DNA from: Niveispirillum cyanobacteriorum
Lineage (GTDB): Bacteria > Pseudomonadota > Alphaproteobacteria > Azospirillales > Azospirillaceae
Length of the DNA: 64,000 nt
Reading direction: 5' to 3'
Assembly (NCBI RefSeq): GCF_002868735.1
Contig: NZ_CP025612.1
Span: 1,182,501 to 1,246,500 of the forward strand
The first letter of the stretch is position 1; every line of letters starts with the position of its first letter. Shown here piece after piece: positions 1-11,153 of this stretch. A model generated the notes under the pieces. It worked only from the letters and a program-made list of their open reading frames with translations, was not told where the DNA came from and searched no databases. The translations under genes and the position numbers were made by a program.

Positions 1-121
1 CGCAACAACTTTCTGATCTCAACAGTCACTTTTCTGAAATGACAGCGTAACGGGCCATGTGGCGTGCGCAGGCGCAACGGCGCTGGCCATGTTTTGAAAC
101 AGGTTGCGGCGGATCAGATAG

Positions 122-2179
<2,058 letters not shown>

Positions 2180-2207
2180 CCCGCCTGACAGAAGAAAGAA
2201 ACAACCC

Positions 2208-2648
2208 ATGACCCAACCGTCCGGCCTGCGCCCGGCTGCCGCTTCCTCCCTGACCATCTGGCATGAGATCGTCGCCAGCCAGTCCATCGCCGCCCTGCGC
2301 AGCATCACCCATGAACAGGCGATCTTCCGGTCGCCCGTGGCCCACACAGCCTATGAAGGGGCGGATGCCCTGCTGCTGGCCATCGGCACCGTCATGCGGG
2401 GGTTCTTTGGCGACTTCACCTATCACCGCACCGCCGTTACGGCGGACGGGCTGAATGTCGTGCTGGAATTCGCCGCGACGGTGGAGGGCAAACAGGTGAA
2501 GGGCATCGACTTCATCCGCTTTGACGAACAGGGACTGATCCGGGAGTTCGAGGTGATGATCCGTCCACTGAGCGGCTTGCAAGCCCTGGCCGCGGAGATG
2601 GGGCGGCGCGTGGGACAGGATATTGCGGCCTTCAAGGCCAAAGCCTGA
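2208..2648 (+). CDS. SnoaL-like (NTF2-fold) protein
   Basis: A 146-aa protein with the pattern of the SnoaL/NTF2-like cone fold: an N-terminal helix (IWHEIVASQSIAALRSI), a small hairpin, then a beta-rich half ending in FDEQGLIREFEVMIRP. The family includes polyketide cyclases, small isomerases and many proteins of unknown function, so no reaction can be assigned. It starts 28 nt after fadH behind a purine-rich AGAAGAAAGAAA stretch, so it is probably co-transcribed with fadH. Soluble, with no signal peptide. Confidence 0.75.
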   Translation: MTQPSGLRPAAASSLTIWHEIVASQSIAALRSITHEQAIFRSPVAHTAYEGADALLLAIGTVMRGFFGDFTYHRTAVTADGLNVVLEFAATVEGKQVKGIDFIRFDEQGLIREFEVMIRPLSGLQALAAEMGRRVGQDIAAFKAKA

Positions 2649-2714
2649 TATGGCATGGCCGAGGGGTGGGACGTGTAAGCCCCCTCTCCCCAGCCCCGTG
2701 AATGGATCGCGACC

Positions 2715-3251
2715 ATGTCCTTGCCCCACGCCCTACTGACCGCCCTAATCGAACGCCCCGGCGCCGGTTCGGAACTGGCGGGGCGTTTTGACCGCTCCAT
2801 CGGCTATTTCTGGCAGGCCACGCACCAGCAGATTTATCGCGAGTTGGCGCGGCTGGAGGCGGCTGGCCTGATCGAGGGGACAGCCGTGGACGGGGCACGG
2901 GGGCGAAAACGCGCGTTCCGGGTGCTGCCAGCGGGACGTGCGGAACTGGCGCGCTGGACAGCGGAGCGCCAGGAGCCGCTACCCATCCGAGATGAGATGA
3001 TGGTGCGGTTGCGGGCCGAGGCGATGGTCGGCCCGACCACCCTGCCGGATACGCTGACCGAACTGGCACGGCACCATCGTGACCGGCTGAAAACCTATCA
3101 GGATATCGAGAAGCGGGATTTCACCCCGCCACCGACGGACCAGGGCCAGCAGCTGCGCCATCTGGTCCTGAAAGCCGGCATCGAATATGAGCGGCACCGC
3201 GCCGCTTTCTGTGAACAGGCGATGGCGCTGCTGGCCGCCCCATCGGACTAA
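2715..3251 (+). CDS. PadR family transcriptional regulator
   Basis: A 178-aa winged-helix regulator. The N-terminal 80 residues match the PadR domain: ALLTALIERPGAGSELAGRF, then the recognition segment with QIYRELARLEAAGLI, then the wing ending in GRKRAFRVLPAGRAEL. The C-terminal part is the helical dimerisation segment of Vir/AphA-type PadR proteins. It is the last gene of the fadH-SnoaL-PadR run, so it may control that operon or an unlinked target; no effector is visible. The stop is followed at once by a strong hairpin. Confidence 0.85.
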   Translation: MSLPHALLTALIERPGAGSELAGRFDRSIGYFWQATHQQIYRELARLEAAGLIEGTAVDGARGRKRAFRVLPAGRAELARWTAERQEPLPIRDEMMVRLRAEAMVGPTTLPDTLTELARHHRDRLKTYQDIEKRDFTPPPTDQGQQLRHLVLKAGIEYERHRAAFCEQAMALLAAPSD

Positions 3252-3270
3252 TAGTTTTGAAATGCAGAAG

Positions 3271-3292
3271 GCCCCATCCGGTTGGATGGGGC
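3271..3292. terminator. Hairpin terminator between convergent genes
   Basis: Perfect 9-bp stem GCCCCATCC/GGATGGGGC with a GGTT loop, 20 nt after the PadR stop and 12 nt before the fumarase stop on the other strand. There is no long T-run, but the position between convergent genes fits a bidirectional terminator. Confidence 0.6.
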
Positions 3293-3303
3293 GCTGTCTG
3301 CTG

Positions 3304-4926
3304 TCACTTGGCGGCGTCGAAGAAATCATTGCCCTTGTCATCGGTGATGATGAAGGCCGGGAAATCCTCCACCTCGATGCGCCAGATGGCTTCCATCCCC
3401 AGTTCGGGGTAGGCGATGCATTCCACCTTTTTAATGCAGTCCTGCGCCAGACGGGCCGCGGCGCCGCCGATGGAGCCCAGATAGAAGCCGCCATGCTTCT
3501 GGCAGGCATTCTTGACGGCGGGTGAGCGATTGCCCTTGGCCAGCATGACGAAGGAGCCGCCCGCCGCCTGGAACTGATCCACAAAACTGTCCATACGGCC
3601 CGCCGTCGTGGGGCCAAAGGAGCCGGACGCGTAGCCTTCCGGCGTCTTGGCCGGGCCGGCATAATAGATCGGGTGGTTCTTGAAATAGTCGGGTAGCGGC
3701 TGGCCGGCATCCAGCAAGGCCCGCAGCTTGGCATGGGCACTGTCACGCGCCACGATCAGCGGGCCGGTCAGGGAAACGCGCGTGCGGATCGGATACTGGC
3801 TCAGCACCTTGCGGATCTGGTCCATCGGCTGGGTCAGGTCGATCTTCACCACCTCCCCCGACAGCGCCGCCTCGTCCACTTCCGGCAGGAAGCGGGCGGG
3901 ATCGGTCTCCAGCTGCTCCAGATAGATGCCGTCCTTGGTGATCTTGGCCAGCGCCTGACGGTCGGCGGAGCAGGAGACGCCAATGCCGATGGGCATGGAA
4001 GCGCCATGGCGCGGCAGGCGGATGACACGGACATCGTGGCAGAAATACTTGCCGCCGAACTGCGCCCCGATACCCAGCCCCTGGGCCGCCTTGAACAGGG
4101 ACTGTTCCATCTCCAGGTCACGATAGGCGTGGCCGGATTCGGAGCCCTGTGTGGGCAGGCTGTCATAATAGCGGGCGGAGGCCAGCTTCACCGTTTTCAG
4201 GTTCTGCTCCGCCGACAGGCCCCCGATCACCACCGACAGGTGATAGGGCGGGCACGCGCTGGTGCCCAGCGAGGCCATCTTCTCCTCAATGAAGGGGATC
4301 AGACGGTCGGGCGCCAAGACCGATGGCGTGGCCTGGAATAGGAAAGTCTTGTTAGCCGACCCGCCACCCTTGGCCATGAACAGGAACTTGTAGGCATCCT
4401 CACCCTCGGCGAAGATCTCGATCTGGCCTGGCAGGTTGGTGCGGGTGTTTTTCTCTTCATACATGGAAAGCGGCGCCACCTGGCTGTAACGCAGGTTGCG
4501 CTTCCGATAGGCATCGGCCACGCCCTCGGACAGGGCGGCCTCATCGGCACCCTTCGTCCAGACCTTTCGGCCCTTCTTGCCCATGATGATCGCGGTGCCT
4601 GTATCCTGGCACATAGGCAGGATACCGCCGGCCGCGATGGAAGCGTTCTTCAGCAGGTCCAGCGCCACGAACCGGTCGTTGGGCGATGCCTCGGGATCTT
4701 CCAGAATGGCACGCAACTGGCCCAGATGGCCGGGACGCAGGAAATGGTTGATGTCCATGAAGGCGGCTTCGGCCAGCAGGCGCAGCCCTTCCGGTTCCAC
4801 CTTCAACACGGTCTCACCGTCAAAGTCGACGGTGGAGACATAGTCGCTGGTCAGCTTGCGATAGGGCGTGGTGTCGGCACCCAGGGGGAACAGGCTGAAG
4901 CTCTGCTTCACAACATCATCGGGCAT
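3304..4926 (-). CDS. fumA: Fumarate hydratase, class I (iron-sulfur)
   Basis: Catalyses the reversible hydration of fumarate to L-malate in the TCA cycle with a 4Fe-4S cluster. The 540-aa single-chain architecture (alpha and beta regions fused) is that of E. coli FumA/FumB. Diagnostic segments are [15 protein letters not shown], which carries a cluster Cys, [34 protein letters not shown] and, in the C-terminal domain, [20 protein letters not shown]. The upstream gene on the same strand is a RidA protein, separated by a 14-bp hairpin, so the two may be transcribed separately. I see no class II fumarase in the window. Confidence 0.93.
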   Translation of the reverse strand: MPDDVVKQSFSLFPLGADTTPYRKLTSDYVSTVDFDGETVLKVEPEGLRLLAEAAFMDINHFLRPGHLGQLRAILEDPEASPNDRFVALDLLKNASIAAGGILPMCQDTGTAIIMGKKGRKVWTKGADEAALSEGVADAYRKRNLRYSQVAPLSMYEEKNTRTNLPGQIEIFAEGEDAYKFLFMAKGGGSANKTFLFQATPSVLAPDRLIPFIEEKMASLGTSACPPYHLSVVIGGLSAEQNLKTVKLASARYYDSLPTQGSESGHAYRDLEMEQSLFKAAQGLGIGAQFGGKYFCHDVRVIRLPRHGASMPIGIGVSCSADRQALAKITKDGIYLEQLETDPARFLPEVDEAALSGEVVKIDLTQPMDQIRKVLSQYPIRTRVSLTGPLIVARDSAHAKLRALLDAGQPLPDYFKNHPIYYAGPAKTPEGYASGSFGPTTAGRMDSFVDQFQAAGGSFVMLAKGNRSPAVKNACQKHGGFYLGSIGGAAARLAQDCIKKVECIAYPELGMEAIWRIEVEDFPAFIITDDKGNDFFDAAK

Positions 4927-4991
4927 TTCTGGCTCCGGGGCTTTTCGGGGGCGGCGGGCCGGGGTCCGCCGTTCAGGCCGTTCAGATAGCG

Positions 4992-5027
4992 CAGACCAAC
5001 GGCCCCCGCCAGAGGGCCGTTGGTCTG
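4992..5027 (-). terminator. Long perfect hairpin downstream of RidA gene
   Basis: A 14-bp perfect inverted repeat (CAGACCAACGGCCC, 8-nt loop, then its complement) lies between the RidA stop and the fumarase start on the minus strand. No T-run follows, so it may be a Rho-assisted terminator, an attenuator or an mRNA-stabilising structure rather than a classic intrinsic terminator. Confidence 0.5.
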
Positions 5028-5041
5028 GGGCATCACGTTAC

Positions 5042-5389
5042 TTAAACAGCCGCGATGCAGACGATTTCTACCAAATAGCCGGGGGCGGCCATACGGGCCT
5101 CCACCGTGGCGCGGGCAGGCGGGTTGCCCTGATCCACCCAGGCATCCCACACCTCATTCATGGCGGCGAAATTGCCGATGGAGGAGAGATAGATGGTGGT
5201 GGACAGGATCTTGGACTTGGACGAGCCGGCCTCGGTCAGCAGGGCGTCGATCTGCGCCAGGACTTGGGCCGTCTGGCCCTTGATGTCGGCGCTGGTATCG
5301 GTTGCCACCTGGCCGGCCAGATAGACGGTACCGGCATGGATGACGGCTTCGCTCATGCGGCGGCCGGGATGCAGACGGACGATGCTCAC
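5042..5389 (-). CDS. RidA/YjgF family enamine/imine deaminase
   Basis: A 115-aa RidA-family protein. Members hydrolyse reactive enamine/imine intermediates made by PLP enzymes, and related groups have other roles. Family segments are HPGRRMSEAVIHAGTVYLAGQVA near the N-terminus and, at the C-terminus, PARATVEARMAAPGYLVEI, which holds the Arg that binds the substrate carboxylate and the final Glu. I chose the GTG at 5389 because AAGGAA lies 8 nt upstream and the resulting N-terminus (VSIVRLHPGRR) matches relatives. Longer readings to 5506 add unrelated sequence, and the internal ATG at MSEAV would remove the first strand. Confidence 0.85.
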   Translation of the reverse strand: MSIVRLHPGRRMSEAVIHAGTVYLAGQVATDTSADIKGQTAQVLAQIDALLTEAGSSKSKILSTTIYLSSIGNFAAMNEVWDAWVDQGNPPARATVEARMAAPGYLVEIVCIAAV

Positions 5390-5535
5390 CGAACAGTTCC
5401 TTATCTTGTCAGGGCCACCCCCGAATGGGCGACCAGCATCTGCCGGGATAGGGGCAAGCGCCCCGGTCCACAAGTGGCGGCGGCAAATGCCAGTCATGCA
5501 GCCCATGCCGCTTATTACAAGATGCCCCCGAAGCG

Positions 5536-5573
5536 CGTAAAAAGATTACGCCCGGATGGAGACCATCCGGGCG
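5536..5573 (-). terminator. Intrinsic terminator of the RND efflux operon
   Basis: An 11-bp stem (CGCCCGGATGG / CCATCCGGGCG) with a 3-nt loop at 5549-5573. On the minus strand it is followed by TAATCTTTTTACG. It lies 26 nt past the RND transporter stop, a standard Rho-independent terminator. Confidence 0.8.
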
Positions 5574-5598
5574 CATCTTTCATCAGACCTTTAGCGGA

Positions 5599-8500
5599 TT
5601 ACTCACCGTCGATGGGCCGGACATTGAGTGGCAGTTCCGGTTCCCGGCTGGTCAGCATGCGACCCAGCTTCGGCCCGATCCAGTTCTGGAAATCATCCAT
5701 CAGGGTGAACATGGTCGGCACGAAGACCAGCGACAGCATGGTGGAGGTGATCAGGCCACCGATAACGGCCACTGCCATGGGCTGACGGAATTCCGTATCG
5801 GCACCCCAGCCGAAGGCGATGGGCACCATGCCGGCCACCATGGCGATGGTGGTCATGATGATGGGGCGCGCACGCTTGGCACCTGCATCCAGCAAGGCCT
5901 CCCGCCGACCCATCCCATGGTCGCGCATGGCGACGATGGCATATTCCACCAGCAGGATGGAGTTCTTCGTCACAATGCCCATCAGCATCAGGATACCGAT
6001 CAGTGCCGGCAGCGACAGGGCCATGTTGCACATCAGCAGCCCGATCACCGCGCCGCCCAGCGACAAGGGCAGCGCCGTCATGATGGTCACCGGCTGGAAG
6101 AAGTTGTGGAACAGCAGGATCAGCACCGCGATGATCAGCAGGAACGCCGTGCCCAGCGCCACCGCGAAGCCCATCATCATGATCTGCATCTGTTCAGACC
6201 CGCCATAGGCCGGCTTGGACACGCCCGACGGCAGGTGAGCCATGGAGGGTAAATTGTTGATGGCCTTCGTCGCCTCACCCAGTTCCGCACCGTTCAGGTC
6301 GGCCTGCACAGAAATGCGGCGGGCACGGTCGAAACGGTCGATCTGTACGGCACCCGATCCCATTTCCAGCTTGGCCACCGCAGACAACGGGACCGTGGCG
6401 CCGGTATTGGTGCGGACACGCAGATTGGCGATGGTATCCAGGTCGCCACGGGCTGCCGGGTCCAACTGCACCCGGATCGGCACCAGACGGTCGCCCAGAT
6501 TGAACTTGGCAGAGTTGGTGTCGATCTCGCCCAGGGTCGCCACCTTGGCCACCTGACCGATTGAAATCACCGACACGCCTTGTTCAGCGGCCCGTTCGAA
6601 CATCGGCTTGATCTGGATCTCGGGACGTTGCAGGGCCGCCGTGGAGGTGACGTTCTTCAGGAGCGGCAGTGCGCGCATCTCCGCCAGAACCTTGTTGGCA
6701 TGGGCGTCCAGCAGCGGGCCATTTTCAGAGGTCAGCATTATCGAGACGTCACGGTTGCCAAAGCCACCCGTCGAATTAAAGGAGAAACGGATACCGGGGA
6801 TCTTCTGCAACTCCGGCAGCACGCGGGTCTCGAACTCCTTCTGGTGGATACGTTCACCACGCGGCTTCAGCATCACGATGATGGAGCCACGGCGAACCTG
6901 CCCACCACGACCAGCGCGGGCCCAGGTCGTCTCGACCTCCGGCTGGGCCTTCAGCACATTGGCGGCACGCTGAACGGAGGCGTCCATCTGCTCCAGGTTC
7001 ACACCGGGGGCCATTTCCATCTGCAGATTGGAGAAGCCGATATCCTGTGCCGGGATGAAGCCGGACGGCAATGCCAGGGTCAGACCCACCGAAGCGAAGA
7101 AAAACAAGGTGCCGCCCGCGATCGTCTTCCAACGGTGCGAGATGCACCAGTCGAGAAGCTTGATGTACCGGTGCGTCCAGGGGCCTTCTTGATGCTCGTC
7201 CGGCTGCGCCGGCTTCAGGAAGTAGGCTGCCATCAAGGGTGTCAGCAATCGCGCGACCAGCAGAGAGAACAGGACCGCGACGGCCACGGTGACGCCGAAC
7301 GACTTGAAGAACTGACCGGCGATACCGGGCATGAAAGAAACGGGCAGGAACACGACAACGATGGTCATCGTCGTGGCCACGACGGCCAGACCGATCTCAT
7401 CCGCCGCTTCCAGCGCCGCCTCATAGGGGCGCTTACCCTGCCGGATATGGCGGACGATGTTCTCGATCTCCACAATCGCATCGTCGACCAGGATACCCAC
7501 CACCAGGGCCAGGGCCAGCATGGTGATGCCGTTCAGGGTAAAGCCAAACCATTCCATGACCAGGAAGGTCGGGATGGTCGACAGCGGCATGGCTAGGGCA
7601 GAGATCAGGGTAGCGCGCATATCACGCAAGAACCACCAGACCACGCCGACGGCCAGTAACGCACCGATAACCAAGGCCTCAATGGAAGCCAGATAGCTGT
7701 CCACCGTGTATTTTACGTTGGAGATGATCAGCTTGAAGGTCAGGTCCGGATAGTCCTGCTTCAGCTTCTCAATAACCTCATCAACGCCCTTGGCAATGGT
7801 CACTTCCGAGGAGTTGGGCGAACGGCTGATGGCGAAGCCCACGGTGGGCACGCCGTCCAGACGGGAAACACCGCGCAGTTCGGACGTACCATCCACGACA
7901 TCAGCGATATCGGACAAGCGGACCTTGCGGCCACCGGCCACGGCGATCTCAACATTGCGCAGATCGTCCACGCTCTGGGCACGGCCCAGGGTGCGGATGG
8001 ACTGCTCTGCGGCGCCAATCTCGCCACGCCCGCCGGGCATGTCGATATTCAGCTGCATCAGCTGGGAATTGACCTCACCCGCCGTCACACCCAGCGCCAT
8101 CATGCGCTCGGGGCTCAGGTTGACGCGGATTTCGCGACTCTGCCCGCCTAGACGCTCCACCTCACCGACACCGTCCACGCGCTTCAGCGAACGGGCCAGA
8201 TCACTGTCGATCAGCCAGGAAAGCTGTTCAACCGTGCGGTGGCTGGAGGTCACCGCATAATAAAGGATGGCGTCGCCCGTCACATCCAGACGCTGGACCT
8301 GCGGTTCATAGATATCCTGCGGCAGGTCGGACCGGATGCGGCTGACCGCGTCGCGCACGTCATTGACGGCACGGTCGGTGTTATAGCCGATCTTGAACTC
8401 GATCGTGGTGTTGGAATAGCCGTCGGTGATGTTGGAAGATACGTGATCGATGCCCGTGATGTTGGACACCGCATCTTCGATCTTCTTCGTCACTTCCTGT

Positions 8501-8688
8501 TCAAGTTCCGACGGGGCGGCACCCGGACGCGACACACCCACATTGACGATTGGGAAATCGATGTCGGGATTGCCGGTGATATCCATCTTCCAGAAGGAAA
8601 TCAGGCCGGCCAGCGTCAGGATGATGAACAGGACGATGGGTGGTACGGGGTGGCGGATGGCGACCGCCGAGATATTGCCGCGGCTCAT
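5599..8688 (-). CDS. RND efflux transporter, inner-membrane permease (AcrB-like)
   Basis: A 1029-aa AcrB/HAE-family permease that drives proton-coupled export of hydrophobic or amphiphilic compounds. The first TM helix spans residues about 12-30 (IVLFIILTLAGLI). A large periplasmic loop follows, then TM2-TM6, with the two TM4 aspartates of the proton relay in LVVGILVDDAIVEIENI. The pattern repeats in the second half (ILMLMGIVTKNSILLVEYAI). The paired Asp and absence of metal-type signatures favour the HAE1 drug branch over CusA-type metal pumps. The adaptor gene ends 26 nt upstream on the same strand, so the two form an operon. No outer-membrane factor is encoded nearby; a TolC-like partner elsewhere would be needed. 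Confidence 0.93.
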   Translation of the reverse strand: MSRGNISAVAIRHPVPPIVLFIILTLAGLISFWKMDITGNPDIDFPIVNVGVSRPGAAPSELEQEVTKKIEDAVSNITGIDHVSSNITDGYSNTTIEFKIGYNTDRAVNDVRDAVSRIRSDLPQDIYEPQVQRLDVTGDAILYYAVTSSHRTVEQLSWLIDSDLARSLKRVDGVGEVERLGGQSREIRVNLSPERMMALGVTAGEVNSQLMQLNIDMPGGRGEIGAAEQSIRTLGRAQSVDDLRNVEIAVAGGRKVRLSDIADVVDGTSELRGVSRLDGVPTVGFAISRSPNSSEVTIAKGVDEVIEKLKQDYPDLTFKLIISNVKYTVDSYLASIEALVIGALLAVGVVWWFLRDMRATLISALAMPLSTIPTFLVMEWFGFTLNGITMLALALVVGILVDDAIVEIENIVRHIRQGKRPYEAALEAADEIGLAVVATTMTIVVVFLPVSFMPGIAGQFFKSFGVTVAVAVLFSLLVARLLTPLMAAYFLKPAQPDEHQEGPWTHRYIKLLDWCISHRWKTIAGGTLFFFASVGLTLALPSGFIPAQDIGFSNLQMEMAPGVNLEQMDASVQRAANVLKAQPEVETTWARAGRGGQVRRGSIIVMLKPRGERIHQKEFETRVLPELQKIPGIRFSFNSTGGFGNRDVSIMLTSENGPLLDAHANKVLAEMRALPLLKNVTSTAALQRPEIQIKPMFERAAEQGVSVISIGQVAKVATLGEIDTNSAKFNLGDRLVPIRVQLDPAARGDLDTIANLRVRTNTGATVPLSAVAKLEMGSGAVQIDRFDRARRISVQADLNGAELGEATKAINNLPSMAHLPSGVSKPAYGGSEQMQIMMMGFAVALGTAFLLIIAVLILLFHNFFQPVTIMTALPLSLGGAVIGLLMCNMALSLPALIGILMLMGIVTKNSILLVEYAIVAMRDHGMGRREALLDAGAKRARPIIMTTIAMVAGMVPIAFGWGADTEFRQPMAVAVIGGLITSTMLSLVFVPTMFTLMDDFQNWIGPKLGRMLTSREPELPLNVRPIDGE

Positions 8689-8714
8689 GTCCGGTGCCTT
8701 TCTCTAATCAGCGG

Positions 8715-9995
8715 TCAGTTGGCGGGCAGCGGATTGACCTTGTCGGCCGGGGTCGGGGTGATAATCACCTTGTCGCCGGTCTTCAGGTACCCCGCACCCG
8801 TCAGCACCACATCCTCACCCGCCTTCAGGCCGGACAGGATGGCCAGACGGTTGCCATCGCGCGGACCGGTCTGCACCTCCCGCGCCGTCACGGTGTGATG
8901 ACCCTTGTCATCCTTGGCGGCATCGACCACCACCGCCCAGCTCTTGGCATCGCGGTAGACCACGGCCTCTTCGGGCAGGACCGGTGCGCTCTGCGTGCCG
9001 GTACGGACGCGGGCCGTCAGGAACATGCCGGGGCGCAGATACGGATCATGCGGCACATCGATCTTCACGGTGCCGATACGCGTCTTGGTATCAACCACGG
9101 GGGAGATGATGCGGATGGTTCCGATAAAGGGCTTGCCGTTGATATCGACCGCCGACAATTCCGCTGTCTGACCAACCGCCAGCTGACGCAGGTCGATCTC
9201 CGGCACCTCGGCCAGCAGTTCGACCCGGTCGTCGCGGATAATGCGGAACAGTTCGGTGCCGCCGGCACCCATGACGGCGCCCAAGCGGGCATTGCGCTTG
9301 GCGATGGTGCCATCGGTGGGTGCGCGCACCTCCGTCTGCGCCAGACGCGCTGCAGCCTGGGCGCGGGCTGCTTCTGCCACACCGACACGGGCCTTGGTGG
9401 TCAGGGCCGCCGAACGACGGGCATCCAGGTCGCGGGTGGAGATGGCGCCGGTACGGGCCAGTTCCTCGGCACGGCGGATATTGGCCTCCGCCTCTGTGGC
9501 CAGGGCCTGCGCCTCACGCAGCGAAGCCTCACGCGACAGCAAATCGGCGCGCAGCACCTTGTCGTCGAAACGGGCCAGCAACTGCCCGGCCTTCACCTTG
9601 TCGCCTTCATCGACCAGAACCTCGGTGATGGCCAGGCCGGATGTCTGGGTCCCGATGGGCAGTTCATCCCAGGAAGCCAGGGAGCCGGTGACCAGCAACT
9701 GACGCGGCACATCGCTGGCCGTCGCCTTGACCGCCGTCACGGTCAGGATGGAGGAGCTGTCTTTTTCGCCCTTCTCGGCGGCGGCCGCGGGCTTGCCGTC
9801 GGCGGCCTGCTTGGGCTTGAACGCAACATAGGCGCCGGCCCCGGCCAGCGCCACAACCACGGTGCCCAGCAATATCCATTTCAGCTTGGACGGACGTCGC
9901 CCGCCCGGCGGGGTCCAGCGCTGGCCACCCGGAAGATTGGGCCGATTATCGTTGCCATCATGGCCAGGGCGGGTGTGAAGAGGCTGCACCGTCAT
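8715..9995 (-). CDS. RND efflux periplasmic adaptor (membrane fusion protein)
   Basis: A 426-aa adaptor that links the neighbouring RND permease to an outer-membrane channel. It has a Pro/Gly-rich cytoplasmic N-terminus, one TM anchor (WILLGTVVVALAGAGAYVAF), a biotinyl-lipoyl half motif (VLVDEGDKVKAGQLLARFDD), an alpha-helical hairpin rich in Ala/Glu/Arg, the second lipoyl half (VRAPTDGTIAKRNARLGAV), then the beta-barrel and membrane-proximal domains. No lipobox is seen. The start is uncertain: the ATG at 9995 has GGTG six nt upstream; an ATG at 10007 and a GTG at 10055 in the same frame are alternatives. An 18-20 nt dyad and promoter-like sequence lie upstream. Confidence 0.88.
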   Translation of the reverse strand: MTVQPLHTRPGHDGNDNRPNLPGGQRWTPPGGRRPSKLKWILLGTVVVALAGAGAYVAFKPKQAADGKPAAAAEKGEKDSSSILTVTAVKATASDVPRQLLVTGSLASWDELPIGTQTSGLAITEVLVDEGDKVKAGQLLARFDDKVLRADLLSREASLREAQALATEAEANIRRAEELARTGAISTRDLDARRSAALTTKARVGVAEAARAQAAARLAQTEVRAPTDGTIAKRNARLGAVMGAGGTELFRIIRDDRVELLAEVPEIDLRQLAVGQTAELSAVDINGKPFIGTIRIISPVVDTKTRIGTVKIDVPHDPYLRPGMFLTARVRTGTQSAPVLPEEAVVYRDAKSWAVVVDAAKDDKGHHTVTAREVQTGPRDGNRLAILSGLKAGEDVVLTGAGYLKTGDKVIITPTPADKVNPLPAN

Positions 9996-10110
9996 ATTGT
10001 TCACCATCGTCGGGGCCGCGACAACGGGCGCGGCTACCGGGCGAGGGCGATCCACGGCTGCCCACCGCCCCCTGCGATGAACACCGTTCCCCCCGTCCTA
10101 TTGCCGGACA

Positions 10111-10184
10111 TTACATGCGGAAGATTGTCGCGGAAAGTCACACATGGTTTCACGCATGTAACGAATTATTGCGGCTGCGATCAA
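10111..10184 (-). promoter_or_regulatory. Candidate promoter and operator for the RND efflux operon
   Basis: Reading the minus strand, TTGATC (10184-10179) and TTACAT (10161-10156) are separated by 17 nt and resemble -35 and -10 boxes. The -10 overlaps a dyad ACATG-N8-CATGT (10142-10159 on the + strand). A wider inverted repeat TTACATGCG (10111-10119) / CGCATGTAA (10153-10161) surrounds it. Dyads over the -10 are typical of TetR-type control of RND pumps, but no regulator gene is adjacent. Confidence 0.4.
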
Positions 10185-10208
10185 AAATGCCAGCAAGAAC
10201 ACGGAAAT

Positions 10209-11150
10209 TCAGCCGCCACGAAAAATATCGATGATCAGACCTGTGGTCAGCGCAGAGAATAGCGTGGTTAACATGGTGGAGCTGGCGGTACGGGCCACAT
10301 GGGTTCCGTAACGCTGGGCAAAGAGAAACGCGTTCATACCGCTTGGCATACTGGCCGTCGTCACGGCAACCGCCAGGGTCAGCGGCGGCAGATCGAAAAT
10401 GTAACGGCCTGAAACAAACACTGCTGCCGGCAGCACGAACAGTTTAACCATCGTCATGAACAACGTTCGACCAACAAGGTCCGTAACGGTCAGCCCCACC
10501 AGACTGGCGCCCAGCGCGAACAGGGAACAGGGCACGGCAGCGTCACCCAGCATGCGGATCATGCCATCGATCGGTCCAGGAATAGTCAGGCCGGTGGCAC
10601 CAAAAGCCAAGCCCGACAGAATGGCAACGATCACGGGGTTCTTGACCAGGGCCGCCATGGTCTGACCCGCGATGCGCAGGGCCCCACCACCCTTGCCTGC
10701 CCTGGACGCCTCCGCAAGGACCGTTGCGATCCCGATCAGCCACGCGGCGTGCCCCGTGACCAGCAGCAGCATCTGCTGCAACCCCGCCTGTCCAAAGGCC
10801 GCCAGCATCAAGGGAACCCCAACCAGCACCGTGTTGGAGAAACACGACCCCAGCATCAGCGTGGCAGCCCCGCCCAGCGTTTCCCGATAGACCCAACGGG
10901 CATAAAGGAAACTGGCCAGCATGATGGCAGTCAGCGCCAGATAGTAGGCCGCGATCAGGTTGATTTCATCACCATGCGGCAACCCACGCGAGGCCATCGA
11001 CCGGAACAGCAGGCAGGGCAACGCCAGATAGAAGATGAAGTTGGAGAGGGATTTGGCGAAATCCGCCGGAAAAACCGGCGGCCTGCCGACCACGAAGCCG
11101 ATAGCGACCAGACCGAAGACCGGCAGGATGATGTTGAGGATCGTATCCAT
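10209..11150 (-). CDS. AEC family transporter (auxin efflux carrier superfamily)
   Basis: A 313-aa integral membrane protein with ten predicted TM helices in two five-helix halves, as in the AEC/PIN-like family. The N-terminal helix is ILNIILPVFGLVAIGFVVGR. Conserved features include the SNFIFYLALPCLLFRSM helix and the broken helix with VAVTTASMPSGMNAFLFAQ. Bacterial members transport malate, malonate or other small organic anions; the substrate here cannot be read from sequence. It lies 3 nt downstream of the MFS gene on the same strand and is the last gene of the purT-MFS-AEC run. Confidence 0.88.
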   Translation of the reverse strand: MDTILNIILPVFGLVAIGFVVGRPPVFPADFAKSLSNFIFYLALPCLLFRSMASRGLPHGDEINLIAAYYLALTAIMLASFLYARWVYRETLGGAATLMLGSCFSNTVLVGVPLMLAAFGQAGLQQMLLLVTGHAAWLIGIATVLAEASRAGKGGGALRIAGQTMAALVKNPVIVAILSGLAFGATGLTIPGPIDGMIRMLGDAAVPCSLFALGASLVGLTVTDLVGRTLFMTMVKLFVLPAAVFVSGRYIFDLPPLTLAVAVTTASMPSGMNAFLFAQRYGTHVARTASSTMLTTLFSALTTGLIIDIFRGG

Positions 11151-11153
11151 GCC

